64,000 nucleotides of DNA from Hordeum vulgare subsp. vulgare (Eukaryota > Streptophyta > Magnoliopsida > Poales > Poaceae), in the NCBI RefSeq assembly GCF_904849725.1, contig NC_058522.1:435951529-436015528 (forward strand), given 5' to 3'. This document shows, one piece after another, positions 34,196 to 45,500 of this stretch (its first letter is position 1; each line of letters starts with the position of its first letter). The notes beneath the pieces are model-generated. The model was not told the origin of the DNA. It saw nothing but the letters and a program-made list of their open reading frames with translations, and did not search any database. A program made the translations under genes and the position numbers.

Positions 34196-35747
34196 TGATA
34201 CGTCTCCAACGTATCTATACTTTTTGATGGTTCCATGCTATTATATTATCATCTTGGGATGTCTTATATGCATTCATATGCCATTTTATATCATTTTTTG
34301 GGACTAACCTATTAACTCAGTGCCTGGTGCCAGTTTTTGTTTTTTCCGTGCTTTTGACCTTTTACAGAAAAGAATATTAAATGGATTCCAAACGGAATAA
34401 AACCCGCGGGGTGATTTTTTTTCCATAACAGAAGATACGCAAAGGACTTGAGAACCAAGGCACGAGGTCTCGTGGGAGGTCACGAGCCCCCTAGGCGCGC
34501 CCTAGGAGGGGGCGCGCCTCGCAGGCTCGTGGGCCCCACGTGCCTCCTTTACCCTACCTCTTTCGCCTATAAATTCTCTAAAATCCCAAAACTAACAAAG
34601 AGAGCCACGAAAATACTTTTCCGCCGCCGCAAGCTTCTGTCTCCACAAGATCCCATCTAGCGACCGTTCTGGTGCCCAGCCGGAGGCGGATTCGGACACG
34701 GAGGGCTTCTTCATCAACACCATTGCCTCTCCGATGATGCGTGAGTAGTTCACCATAGGCCTTCGGGTCCATAGCTAGTAGCTAGATGGCTTCTTCTCTC
34801 TCTTGGATCTTCAATACAAACTTCTCCATGATCTTCATGGAGATCTATCCGATGTAACTCTCTTTTGCGGTGTGCTTGTCGAGATCCGATGAATTGTGGA
34901 TTTATGATCATATTATCTATGAGTATTATTTCAGTCTCCTCTGATTTCTTATATGCATGATTTCATATCCTTGTAATTCTCTTCGAGTTATGGGTTTCAT
35001 TTGGCCAACTTGATCTATAATTATTGCAATGTGAGAAGTGTTTGGTTTTGGGTTCATACCGTGTGGTGTCCTCACCTAGTGATAGAAGGGGTAGCGAGGC
35101 ATGCATCATGTTGTTGCCATCAAGGGTAAAAAGATGGGGTTTATATCATATTGCATGAATTTATCCCTCTACATCAGTCATCTTGCTTAAGGCGTTACTC
35201 TGTTTGTTATGAACTCAATACACTAGATGCATGCTGGATAGCGGTCGATGTGTGGAGTAATAGTAGTAGATGCAGAAAGTATCGGTATTCTTGTCTCGGA
35301 CGTGATGCCTATATGTATGATCATTGCCTTAGATATCGTCATGACTTTGCGCGATTCTATCAATTGCTCGACAGTAATTCGTTCACTCACCGTAATACTT
35401 GCTATCATGAGAGAAGCCTCTAGTGAACACTATGGCCCCCGGGTCTATTTTACACATTATATTGAGATCTACAAAACACACAAAAAATACTTTGCTGCAC
35501 TTTTATTTCTATTTAACTTTTATCACCTTCAGATCTCACCTTGCAAGTAATCGTGAAGGGATTGACAACCCCTTTATCGTGTTGGGTGCAAGTTTGTTTG
35601 CTTTTACGCAGGTTCATTGGTGCCTTATCTTGATACTCCTACTGGATTCATACCTTGGTTCTCAAACTGAGGGAAATACTTATCTCTACTTTGCTGCATC
35701 ACCCTTTCCTCTTCAAGGAAAAACCAACGTAAGCTCAAGAAGTACCA
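34196..35747 (+). repeat. 3' LTR of the non-autonomous Athila-type element
   Basis: It starts TGATACGTCTCC and ends aagctcaagaagtacca, followed by TGTAC, which repeats 28835-28839. It is the partner of 28840-30363 with visible divergence. Confidence 0.9.
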
Positions 35748-35752
35748 TGTAC

Positions 35753-35835
35753 CGGGAGTGACGAATGGTTTCCGGGTTTTTACCGGGGGGGGGGGGGGGC
35801 ACCCACCCGGGAGTGAACCTAATAGCCCATGGGTG
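35753..35835 (+). repeat. Remnant of the Copia B 5' LTR after the insertion
   Basis: It resumes the LTR at the position equivalent to about 2863 of the first Copia LTR and runs to about 35835. It includes a 15-base G run (35785-35799). The last 720 bp of the LTR and the primer site are missing; the sequence passes directly into the leader. The end is good to about 10 bases. Confidence 0.75.
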
Positions 35836-36572
35836 GCGTTGATGTTTGATTTGCTGCCCTCCTTAGTCTTTTCTTGATTCGGCGGTATTGTTGGATTGAA
35901 GCGACCCGAACCAACCTTACTGGTACGCTTACGAGAGACCGGTTTCATCGACTAACATGCAACTTCTTGCATAAAGATGACTGACGGGTGTCTGTTTTTT
36001 CAAATTTAGTTGGATTGGTTTTGACCGAGGCGGTCCTTGGAGAGAGGTTAAATAGAAATTAGCACATCATCGTTGTGGTTTTGCGTAAGTAAGATGCGAT
36101 CATACTAGATACCCATAGCAGCCACGTAAAACATGCAACAACAAATTAGAGGACGCCTAACTTGTTTTTTCAAGGTATGCATGTGATGTGATATGGCCAA
36201 AGACATGATGTGATATATTGGATGTATGAGATGATCATGTTGTAATAGTTAAATATCGACTTGCACGTCGATGCTACGGCAACCGGCAGGAGCCATAGGG
36301 TTGTCTTTAAACTAAGGTTTGTGTTTGCAGATGCGTTTACTATATTGCTAGGTTGTAGTTTTAGTAGTAATAGCATAGATAGAACGACAACCTCGATGGA
36401 GGCACGATGATGGAGATCATGGTGTGGCGCTGGTGACGATGAAGATCATGCCGGTGCTTTGGTGATGGAGATCAAGAAGCACAAGATCATGGTCATATCA
36501 TGTCACTTATGAATTGCATGTGATGTTAATCCTTTTATGCACCTTATCTTGCTTAGAACGACGGTAGCATTA
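35836..36572 (+). other. Copia B leader, first part
   Basis: This is the untranslated leader typical of the Angela/WIS group, with gatggagatcatg-like iterations near 36400-36480 and a tagcattat end. No gene is present. At 36573 it is interrupted by a TAT-lineage LTR; the five bases CATTA (36568-36572) are repeated at 37081-37085. Confidence 0.75.
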
Positions 36573-37080
36573 TGTCGTGGTTTTGTCACGGCAGATGTCC
36601 TCGTGAAAGGACTTAGTATTGGAGCCATCACACCTTGGTGGCGACTCAAAGGGGTTTAACGGGAGTGAGACGGCGATTTACCCAGGTTCGGCGCCTCGTG
36701 AGGAGGTAAAAGCCTACGTCCTGCTTTGTGTTGTATTGATGGAGTTTCGATTACCAGGAGGGCGTAACTCGCCAGACCTAGCACTCGATGATTTCTAACC
36801 CGTCCTCTTCTTCCCTGGGACTCACCTTTATATACAGGTCGGGTCCCTAGGGTTTACAAGGGTCCTTTCCTTTTTACAAATCGTGACTCTTACGACCTCT
36901 AAGTCGCCACCTTTCCAAAGCTTGGAAACCTTCTCTGTCATGGACTCCTTCCGAAAGTTGTAAACCGCCATACAACCTTCGGTCCTCCAGGCCAAGGCCC
37001 GAACCATATTTTAGATGAATCGCCAGATTTGGTGACCCGGCCCAATTAGGGCGGGTTATCAACAGATAATATCCCCAACA
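36573..37080 (-). repeat. Solo LTR of the TAT-lineage Gypsy element
   Basis: It is 508 bp, ending CCCCAACA on the plus strand (LTR start TGTTGGGGATATT on the minus strand), with TSD CATTA on both sides. It is equal in length to 56900-57407 and differs from it at about 2% of positions in the part I compared. No internal region adjoins it, so it is a solo LTR in the leader of Copia B. Confidence 0.9.
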
Positions 37081-37540
37081 CATTATAAGGTGACCCCTCA
37101 CTAAATTTCAAGATAAAATTGTGTTCTCCCCGACTGTGCACCGTTGCGACAGTTCGTCGTTTCGAGACACCACGTGATGATCGGGTGTGATAGAGTCAAC
37201 GTTTACATAAAACGGGTGTAAAACAGTTGCACACGCGGAACACTCAGGTTAAACTTGACAAGCCTAGCATGTACAAACATGGCCTCGGAACACAAGAGAC
37301 CGAAAGATCGAGCATGAATCGTATGGTCGATATGATTAACATAGAGATGTTTACCACTAAAACTACACTCAACTCACGTGATGATCGGACTTGAGTTAGT
37401 GAAATTTGAATCATGCCACACTCAAATAACTAGAGGGATGTCTATTTGAGTGGGAATTTGTTAGTAATACGATTAGCTAAACTCTAATTTTCTTGAACAT
37501 AGTCTAAGTACACTTTGCAATATTTTTATGTTGTAGATCA
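37081..37540 (+). other. Copia B leader, second part (first copy)
   Basis: This continues the leader from the CATTA duplication to the gag ATG at 37541. It is nearly identical to 57408-57867; I count about a dozen differences in 460 bp. Confidence 0.85.
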
Positions 37541-38040
37541 ATGGCTCACGCAGTAGCAACCCTGAATTTCAATACGTTCCTAGAGAAAGCTAAGCTCAAA
37601 GATGATGGTAGCAACTTTGTAGACTGGGCTCATAATCTGAGGCTTATCCTACAAGCTGGGAAAAAGAATCATGTCCTTGATGCAGCGCTAGGAGATGAAC
37701 CACCGCTACGTCTAAACAATATGTTTTGAACGCTTGGCAAGCACGTAAGTAGTTCAATGTGCAGTCTTGTATGGCTCAGAACCGGGACTTCAACGACACT
37801 CTGAACGTCATGGAGCATATGAGATGTTCCACGAGTTGAAGTTTATCTTTCAGAAGAATGCCCGGATCGATAGGTATGAGACCTCCGATAAATTCTATGC
37901 TTGCAAAATGGAGGAGAATTCGTCTGTCAGTGAACGTGTGCTCAAAATGTCTGGGGTACTCAAACCGTCTAGCTGAGCTGGGAGTTGAACTCCCGCAAGA
38001 GGCTATCACTAACAGAATTCTTCAATCACTACCACCTAGC
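37541..38040 (+). pseudogene. Copia B gag fragment, first copy
   Basis: It starts MAHAVATLNFNTFLEKAK, the N-terminus of gag in this Copia group, and matches 57868-58380. It has a 1-base deletion near 37708 and a 13-base deletion near 37747 (between two AG dinucleotides) that the second copy lacks. A frameshift near 37975 is shared by both copies and so is older. It ends abruptly at 38040, where a TAT LTR begins mid-sequence. The encoded piece is the front of the capsid protein. Confidence 0.88.
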
Positions 38041-38395
38041 TTTGTGTTGTATTGATGGAGTTTCGATTACCAGGAGGGCGTAACTCGCCAGACCTAGCAC
38101 TTGATGATTTCTAACCCGTCCTCTTCTTCCCTGGGACTCGCCTTTATATACAGGTCGAGTCCCTAGGGTTTACAAGGGTCATTTCCTTTTTACAAATCAT
38201 GACTCTTATGACCTCTAAGTCGCCACCTTTCCAAAGCTTGGAAACCTTATCTGTCATGGACTCCTTCCGAAAGTTGTAAACCTCCATACAACCTTCGGTC
38301 CTCTAGGCCAAGGCCCGAACCATATTTTAGATGAATCGCAAGATTTGGTGACCCGACCCAATTAGGGCGGGTTATCAACAGATAATATCCCCAAC
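38041..38395 (-). repeat. Truncated 3' LTR of the TAT element
   Basis: It corresponds to 57052-57407 of the other LTR. The first 152 bp (plus coordinates) are missing at the join with Copia gag. I count about nine differences in 355 bp. Confidence 0.9.
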
Positions 38396-38410
38396 ATTAG
38401 GCCCAAGATT
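38396..38410 (-). other. Possible polypurine tract of the TAT element
   Basis: The minus strand reads CAATCTTGGGCCTAA directly before the LTR start TGTTGGGG. It is a weak purine tract of the cttggg..cta type used by this lineage. Confidence 0.5.
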
Positions 38411-38696
38411 GACTTGAATTTCCTTCACGCCAATATCCTTACTCAATTAAGGGCGATTCATCTTCACCCCTTTTATACGCCATGAACTTAACCCGCCATC
38501 TGTTGCGGAAAAACTTGAGTCGCCAAACCATTTCTTGTTGGTACCTCCTTATCCCTTGAATCCCGGAAAAGATAATGACGTAATCCCCAACGGATCCTTC
38601 GGTATCGTTATCTCGAAATTTTCGGGGCGCCATCATGGCGAATCTTTATCTTTTGGTGGTTCCCGCTTGTGGCGCCTCGATTCTAGCGCCTGCCCT

Positions 38697-38705
38697 GATA
38701 AATAG
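38697..38705 (+). promoter_or_regulatory. Possible TATA element of the antisense gene
   Basis: GATAAATAG on the plus strand, about 325 bp before the leader donor site at 39023. It is in the right place for the antisense gene, but the match to a TATA box is only fair. Confidence 0.35.
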
Positions 38706-38729
38706 GCGGGAGGAAAGGACTGGGCGCAT

Positions 38730-39561
38730 TCCACCTACCAGTCTTGTCGCCCTTCTCTTCCCCATTATCACAGGGAAAACCCTCATCGTCTTCCAAGAGC
38801 TCCGCCGCCACCCGAGGATCTCATCGCCATCCGAAAGCTTCGGTGCTGCCCGAGGACTTCGTCGCCGTCAAGCACTTCGTCGTGGCCGAGCAGTTTGCCG
38901 CCGTCGACCGTCTCGCCGTCGTCGAGCACCTCGTCGCCGCCGAACACTTCGTCGCCGCCTGAGGTTTTTGCACCCTTCCGAGACCTTCATCACCGGCGAC
39001 CGTCTCCAGCCGAATCCACCAGGTTATGTTTCTGTCACTTAAGAACAGATCCAAGTTCCTTCTCGAAGTTCATCACTACCGCGTTCTTGGTGCTTCCCGA
39101 ATAGCTTTACTTGTTCCTGATTAGTTGGCGGCGATGATAATGAGAAAAACCGATGTCTTTCATACCTCTATTTGCTCGGCGTCCACTTGCATACTTAGAG
39201 CAGGGCTTCACCAAATCAACAGTATTGTCCCACCTTAGTTGCAGGTTACTGTATCCAGTCATTTTCCATGTCATTTCCGTCTGCCCAATAGATCCATAAT
39301 CTATCGCTTGTCAAGTGAAAACTGTTTGTAGTCTCATACTTCACTTATTTTGACAAACACCACTGATGTTTTGAAACACTACTCCATTAAGTAGCAAAAG
39401 TTTCGTAAGTCGCCCTGGCAACCTGACCCGGACCTTCGTTGGTGGATCAAAAAATTTCCTCGGCCATCGGGCAAATTATTTGGCGAGTCAAATGAAATTG
39501 TTTCACCTTTTTCAGTAGATGTTTGGCATGTCAATTCACCCGTAATTTTATCCCTTTGTAG
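38730..39561 (+). other. 5' UTR exon and leader intron of the antisense gene
   Basis: 38730-39022 is C-rich, then a run of GCCGTCG-like trinucleotides, as in many plant 5' UTRs. A donor at 39023 (cag|gttatg) and an acceptor at 39560-39561 (ctttgtag) bound an AT-richer intron that ends one base before the ATG. Frames in the trinucleotide part (for example 38635-39042) are compositional. Confidence 0.5.
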
Positions 39562-39562
39562 C

Positions 39563-42500
39563 ATGGGCGACGTTTTCAAAAGCGACTGGCTCCCCACCAA
39601 GGTTAATGATGCCATACTAGATGATAATGTGAAAACGGGAAATTTGGACCCTGAGGAGATTATCGGTTGGCGCACCGGGTTAGGAGAAGAAATCCCCAAT
39701 CCCAAGGAAGGGGAAATAGTTGTTTTTGTTGAACACCTCGAGCGGGGCTTTAAGCCGCTTGGATCGAAATTCCTCAGAGACGCCATGGCTTTTATGAATG
39801 TCCGCCTCCAAGATCTAGGGCCCAACTCGATAAGCAATCTATGCCAGTTCCAAGTGTTTTGCGAGGCTTACCTGCGGATTGAGCCCTCGGTTCCCTTATT
39901 CTGGTACTTCTTCCACTTAAATCGCCAAACAGAATTTCACAATGGCCCCATCCTGGAACTTGGTGGTGTCAATGTCCAGCGCCACAGGGATAGCCCATTT
40001 CCGTCACTCGCCATGCCAAGCCACCCTAAAGGCTGGGGCGAATCTTGGTTCTATTGCCAGGAGACTTCACCTCAGGGCGAGAACAAACTTCTGGGTTATA
40101 GGGAAGATCGCCTTCCAACAAATTTCAAACTCCCAGACAAGCTCACCGGGGAGGAGGAGTCATACTTTATCCCAGTATTGTCCGAGTTAAGATCTTTGAC
40201 AAACAATGGCCTTACTGGAGTTGACTTGATCCGCTGCTGGGTCGAATGGCGAATCCTCCCTTTAAGTCGCCGGGACGGGTTAATGTGTGAATTCGACGAC
40301 ACCCTAGATCATCCTCAGTGCTATTTCCACACGGCTCTGGCGGAAAATGACATTGTAACCATCATCAAGAAGCTGACCAGTGATCCCGCGGGAAAATGCG
40401 GCCAAATAGGTTTTAAACCTTTCTGCAAGATTAACCCGGCACCAAAGGTAAATAACTTTAACCCGCCTTTTGACTTTTACTCCTTACGTCTTATTCGAAC
40501 TATGACCTCTTATAAAATATGCCATTTCAGAAAGGTGATAAATTTTGGTCCAAGAGGCCAAAAAAGTCAGCCATGAAGCAGGCTAGGCCGCCTCCAAAGA
40601 AGAAATCCAAGGGCAAGGTCAAAGCTGTTGTTACTGAACCATCTAAGGCCGATGAATCCGAAGTCGGCGACGCACCTTCGGAGGTAAAAAAACCTATCCT
40701 CTTTTAACACGCCATCCATTACCGATAAATTTGTATTTACACCTTTGCGTCTCTTGCGTAGAATGAAGACAATGAAAGCCAGGAGGATTATGTAGAGGTA
40801 ATTTCTGTTTCCTCCGACTCATCTTGTCGGGGATATACCCCGCAGTGTAACCCAGCTTGGAGTATAACCCGCCAAAGGACTTGGCGACTCACCGGCGACT
40901 CAGCGGTGACCTGGCGGGAGACTCATACTTGTCCCCACAGGCGACTTAAATAAATGACGAAGGCCCAAGGCCCAGCGTGCACCCTGGCATAAGGCGACTC
41001 ATAGAGAGGCCACGAGGGCCGACTCACAAGAGAAGGCCCACGAAGAGGAAAGACTCCCACAAGAAGGAAACAAGACCCGGATTAGGATTCAAGAGAGACT
41101 AGCCCTATTCCTACTACTAGTAGGACTCTACATGTAAACCTACACCTTCCACCTATATAAGGAGGGTTAAGGCGCCCCAAGAGGGACAAGATTCACAACT
41201 TAGGTCTAGACAAGACAAATCATGAGATAGACAGATTAGACACCCACGAGATTAGAGGTGGCGAGTCTGCACCCTTGTAATCGAGATCATCATCTTGATC
41301 AATGAAACACAAGCAGGACGTAGGCTTTTACCTCCATCGGAGGGACCGAACCTGGGTAAACTCGCATCTCTCGATTCCGACCAACCCCTTCAAGCCGCCA
41401 CATGGTTGCGATGGCCTCACACCTAAAGTTCTCTCACGAGGACATCTGCCATGACAAAACCACGACAGTTTGCGCCCACCGTGGGGCCGATCGTACGGTG
41501 GAATTGTGTTCTTGGAGGGATCTCTACTAGGGATCGAGAAGTTTGAAGATTTGATGGATGAAAAAGAGTCGCCATAATGGATCTACGTCATCTCCAAGAC
41601 GAGCGATCAAAATAACCAGATACGAGATCAAGAGAAGTCAGGGTGGCTATCTATACGCCGTCGTTGTCCTACAATCCGCCAAGTAGCAGTTTTCGCCGAA
41701 GTCACCGAGTTCGACCTGATTTTCATCGGGTGCACCGCTGTGACCGAGTTCGACAGAAGTTCTGCCTGCTGTGCACTTCGCGAGCCGTCCAAACATAAAC
41801 TATTGGACCGCTTTCCTCGTGTTGGAAGTTATCGCTACTACGTATAAAGCTTCAAACCCAAGGCACGTCAGCTCCTGACGAGAAGCAATCTGTCCACACT
41901 CCTTCACGTGGCTAAGTCAGCACGAGGGATTAATACTATACTAATTTAAAAGAAATAGTGATCCATACATCGATCCATTAGCACTTTGAAGCAAGACAAC
42001 TCGTCAACATCAGCCATCAGTCAGCCGGATGACGGCTCCCTCCGCTGCGCCTCGCTTCGCTCCGAGCCGGCCTTGCTCGGCCGGTGCGCATACGAGCCGA
42101 TCCGCCTCTCCCTCGGCTACCTGACATCGATCACCGAGTCGGACCGTCATTGTGGCCTAGCTTCGCTCAGTCTCTGCACCAGCCGGCTAGCTCGGCCTCG
42201 AGCCGCTGCGCCTGCTCTTGCCTTACTTCACCGCACCGCGGCCGGCTCGGCCTTGAACAGCCTCGGCGCTACCGACGGGTCCCTTGATTTCGACCAGGGG
42301 TAGAAGAATTGCAAGGTGGATGGCGTGCGTGACGCCGAGCTCTTGGAACCAAGATTAAATACAACAGTCACAACTCAAGCACACAATCGAGGTTTGAAGC
42401 TACCCAGATGTAGGGCGACCTCCGGCCACTGGTTTCTACTATGAAAATCCGTGGGCTGGGGCACTCTGACAAGACCCCATGTGCTTGTTCCAACTTCAAC

Positions 42501-45500
42501 ACGTGTGAAGCAAAACAGGAAGGAAAAGTTCAAGACAAATGAGGGGGTTATGTGGAGATCTAGTACTACTAATACTAGGGTAAAAGGAAGAGCAAAATCA
42601 ACCGAGGCAGACCTACATCTGCTATCTTTCTCGTCTGAATATTCTCAAACACTGTCTAGCACTAGTGTGCGTCTTCATTCGACGAAAAATTCAGGTACTA
42701 TCCATCCTATTTATTTTTACATCTTTAAATTATTGAACATCTACTTTGTCCTACAGTATTTTTATATGCAGGGAAAATTACTCCTTACAACAGTGGCGTC
42801 GTATTGTAAGTACGAAGCTTGTGTCGATCAATGTCACGGGCGATTCAACACCTGCGCTGGTCTACAACAACACGGGCGACTCACCGTCCAAGACGGCTTA
42901 CAATGACGCGACCAACTCTTACATCCGCGCAGCCAAGACGGCTTACAATGATGCGGCCAACTCTTACGTCCGCGCAACCAAAACAGACAGACGCAAGACG
43001 CCGCCCTTACGACCCGGATTATGACAACGCGCCGGTACAGAGCTCGCCTGTATGAGCCGCCCAACAGATGGATGCAAGATGCCGCCGTCCAGATGACATC
43101 AACATATTGCCGCAGTGCTCGCTGATACAACCCACCCAACAGACATGTGCAAGCCATCGTCCCTATGGTCTGTTCTCCATCCACATATTGGTGCAGTGCT
43201 CGCATATACAAGCCGCCCAAGAAACGGATGCAAGTCGCTGCCCCAATGGTCCGGTTTCTATCAACCATCGGTGCAGTGCTCACCTGTACGAGCCACCCAA
43301 CAGAAGGACGCAAGTCGCCACCCTCATGGTCCGGACAACATCAACTTGCTGGTGCAGTGGCTTTATATCTCGGAAATGGAGCGAGTACCAGTATCTTTTC
43401 TCTGCCGGTTTATACCACAATCAAGTATGGAGACTCTCAAGCCGCCTCCTTGAGTCGACTTAAGACTCAGGGGCTACATGGACATGACTTGGCAGACTCA
43501 ACTCGGATGAATAATTCAAGAACCACGGGTCATTACAGAAAAATCATTATCTTGGATGGCGCTTGAGCTTTCTGACTCGCCCCATCCTGTCGCGACCTTA
43601 TGAGCCGACGAAACCATCATCTTAGGGTGGCGCTTGAGCTTTCTGACTCGCCCCATCCTGTCGCGACCTTATGAGCCAACGAAACCATCATCTTAGGGTG
43701 GCGCTTGAGCTTTCTGACTCGCCCCATCCTGTCGCGACCTTATGAGCCGACGAAACCATCATCTTAGGGTGGCGCTTGAGCTTTCTGACTCGCCCCATCC
43801 TGTCGCGACCTTATGAGCCGATGAAACCATCATCTTAGGGTGGCGCTTGAGCTTTCTGACTCGCCCCATCCTGTCGCGACCTTATGAGCCGACGAAACCA
43901 TCATCTTAGGATGGCGCTTGAGCTTTCTGACTTGCCCTATCCTGTCGTGGTCATATGAGCCGACGAAATCATTATCTTGGGTGGCGCTTGAGCTTTCTGA
44001 CTCGCCCTATCCTGTTGTGACCTTATGAGCCGACGAAATCATTATCTTGGGTGGCGTTTGAGCTTTCTGACTCGCCCCATCCTGTCGCGACCTTATGAGC
44101 CGACGAAACCATCATCTTAGGATGGCGCTTGAGCTTTCTGACTTGCCCTATCCTGTCGCGGTCATATGAGCCGACGAAATCATTATCTTGGGTGGCGCTT
44201 GAGCTTTCTGACTCGCCCTATCCTGTTGTGACCTTATGAGCCGACGAAATCATTATCTTGGGTGGCGTTTGAGCTTTCTGACTCGCCCCGTCCTGTCGCG
44301 ACCTTATGAGCCGACGAAACCATCATCTTAGGGTGGCGCTTGAGCTTTCTGACTCGCCCTATCCTGTCGCGACCATATGAGCCGACGAAATCATTATCTT
44401 GGGTGGCGCTTGAGCTTTCTGACTCGCTCTATCCTGTCGCGACCTTATGAGCCGACGAAGTCATTATCTTGGGTGGCGCTTGAGCTTTCTGACTCGCCCT
44501 ATCCTGTCGCGACCTGATGAGCCGACGAAATTGCTATTTTTTACCTTCCTGGCACTGCCACAAGGTTTTTCAGGCTTTTTTCTGACTCGCCTCAAAATAT
44601 CTTGGGCCGATTGCTATTTATTATCACCCATTACTCACTGAGGTGCTAGCCACCGTGACTCACTGAGCCGGCTTATTTAAATAGCTTGATGCCATACTTA
44701 TCATATCATATACATGCATCATATTGCATTGCATCATACATCATACATACATATCATGCCGGTCTTCAAACCGGGTGAAAGCATAAATTCTTGCAGGTGC
44801 AAATAAATCTTTGAATAGCCAATTTGGCTGGATTTTTATCATGGTTTATCATAACCAGTGTTAAAAGATTGGGGGTTTTTAAAGCCAGCTCCGAAGAATT
44901 GACTATTGTCAAAGAGCCGCCCTATCACATATAATGCGGAGTCATCTAATTGACCGGCCCTTGGATTTCTTCAACTTGTGTTCTGTAGTAAACTACAACA
45001 TTTATGGATTTCTCCCACATATGGATTTCTCAAGGATATATTTGTCGGGTTACATTGCAACCACGGTCAAGGATTTTGTTTATCAAGAAGATACACCCAC
45101 GTGAGGTATCCAGGACCACCTGATAAGGCGTCACTTTACTCTTGCGCATCCAAGGCAGAACAAAATCATTGAGGAACAAGCGGGTTGCATCACCGCACCG
45201 TGCAAGCCGCCGGTCACCTCGCCTGGTCGGCGCAACCCCGCGAGCCGCCGGCCACGACGCGCCGCGGTCGTCCTACACCGCTCCGTCATCACCGCGCCGC
45301 GCAAGCCACCGATCACCTCGCCTGCTCGGCGCAACCCCGCGAGCCGCCGGCCATGACACGTCGCGGTCGTCCTACGCTCGTCTGTCATCATCACGCCGCG
45401 CAGGCCGCCCGGTCGCCTCACTTGGACGGAGCAACCCCGTGAGCTGCCGGCCACGACCCGCCGTGGTCGCCCTACACCGGTTCTTCACCGAGCCGATGTG

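Larger units (their letters stand above)
28840..35747 (+). mobile_element. Non-autonomous Athila-type Gypsy element
   Basis: LTRs 28840-30363 and 34196-35747 start T(G/A)ATACGTCTCCAACG and end near agtagca/agtacca. The element has a perfect tRNA-Asp-type primer site, a polypurine tract at 34180-34195 and target duplication TGTAC. The 3.8-kb interior holds one 256-codon ORF and no gag, protease, reverse transcriptase or integrase that I recognise. The LTRs differ at many positions, so it is fairly old. The LTR type resembles BAGY-2/Sabrina/Fatima-like elements of Triticeae. Confidence 0.9.

Noticed and set aside
35785..35799. G-quadruplex regulatory site
   Set aside because: A 15-G homopolymer inside a decayed LTR; slippage is a simpler explanation and the element is dead.
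36874..37101. 75-codon minus-strand ORF repeated at 57201-57428
   Set aside because: It is identical because both lie in copies of the same LTR; no start context or domain.
38635..39042. Arg-rich 135-codon ORF
   Set aside because: It overlaps a trinucleotide-rich stretch better explained as the 5' UTR of the antisense gene; other frames there are equally open.
42834..43566. Four overlapping ORFs on both strands
   Set aside because: They are produced by tandem repeats without stops; no domain.
43546..44530. CRISPR-like or centromeric satellite array
   Set aside because: Units are contiguous without unique spacers, the array lies between two LTRs with a target duplication, and related units occur in the host TAT element.
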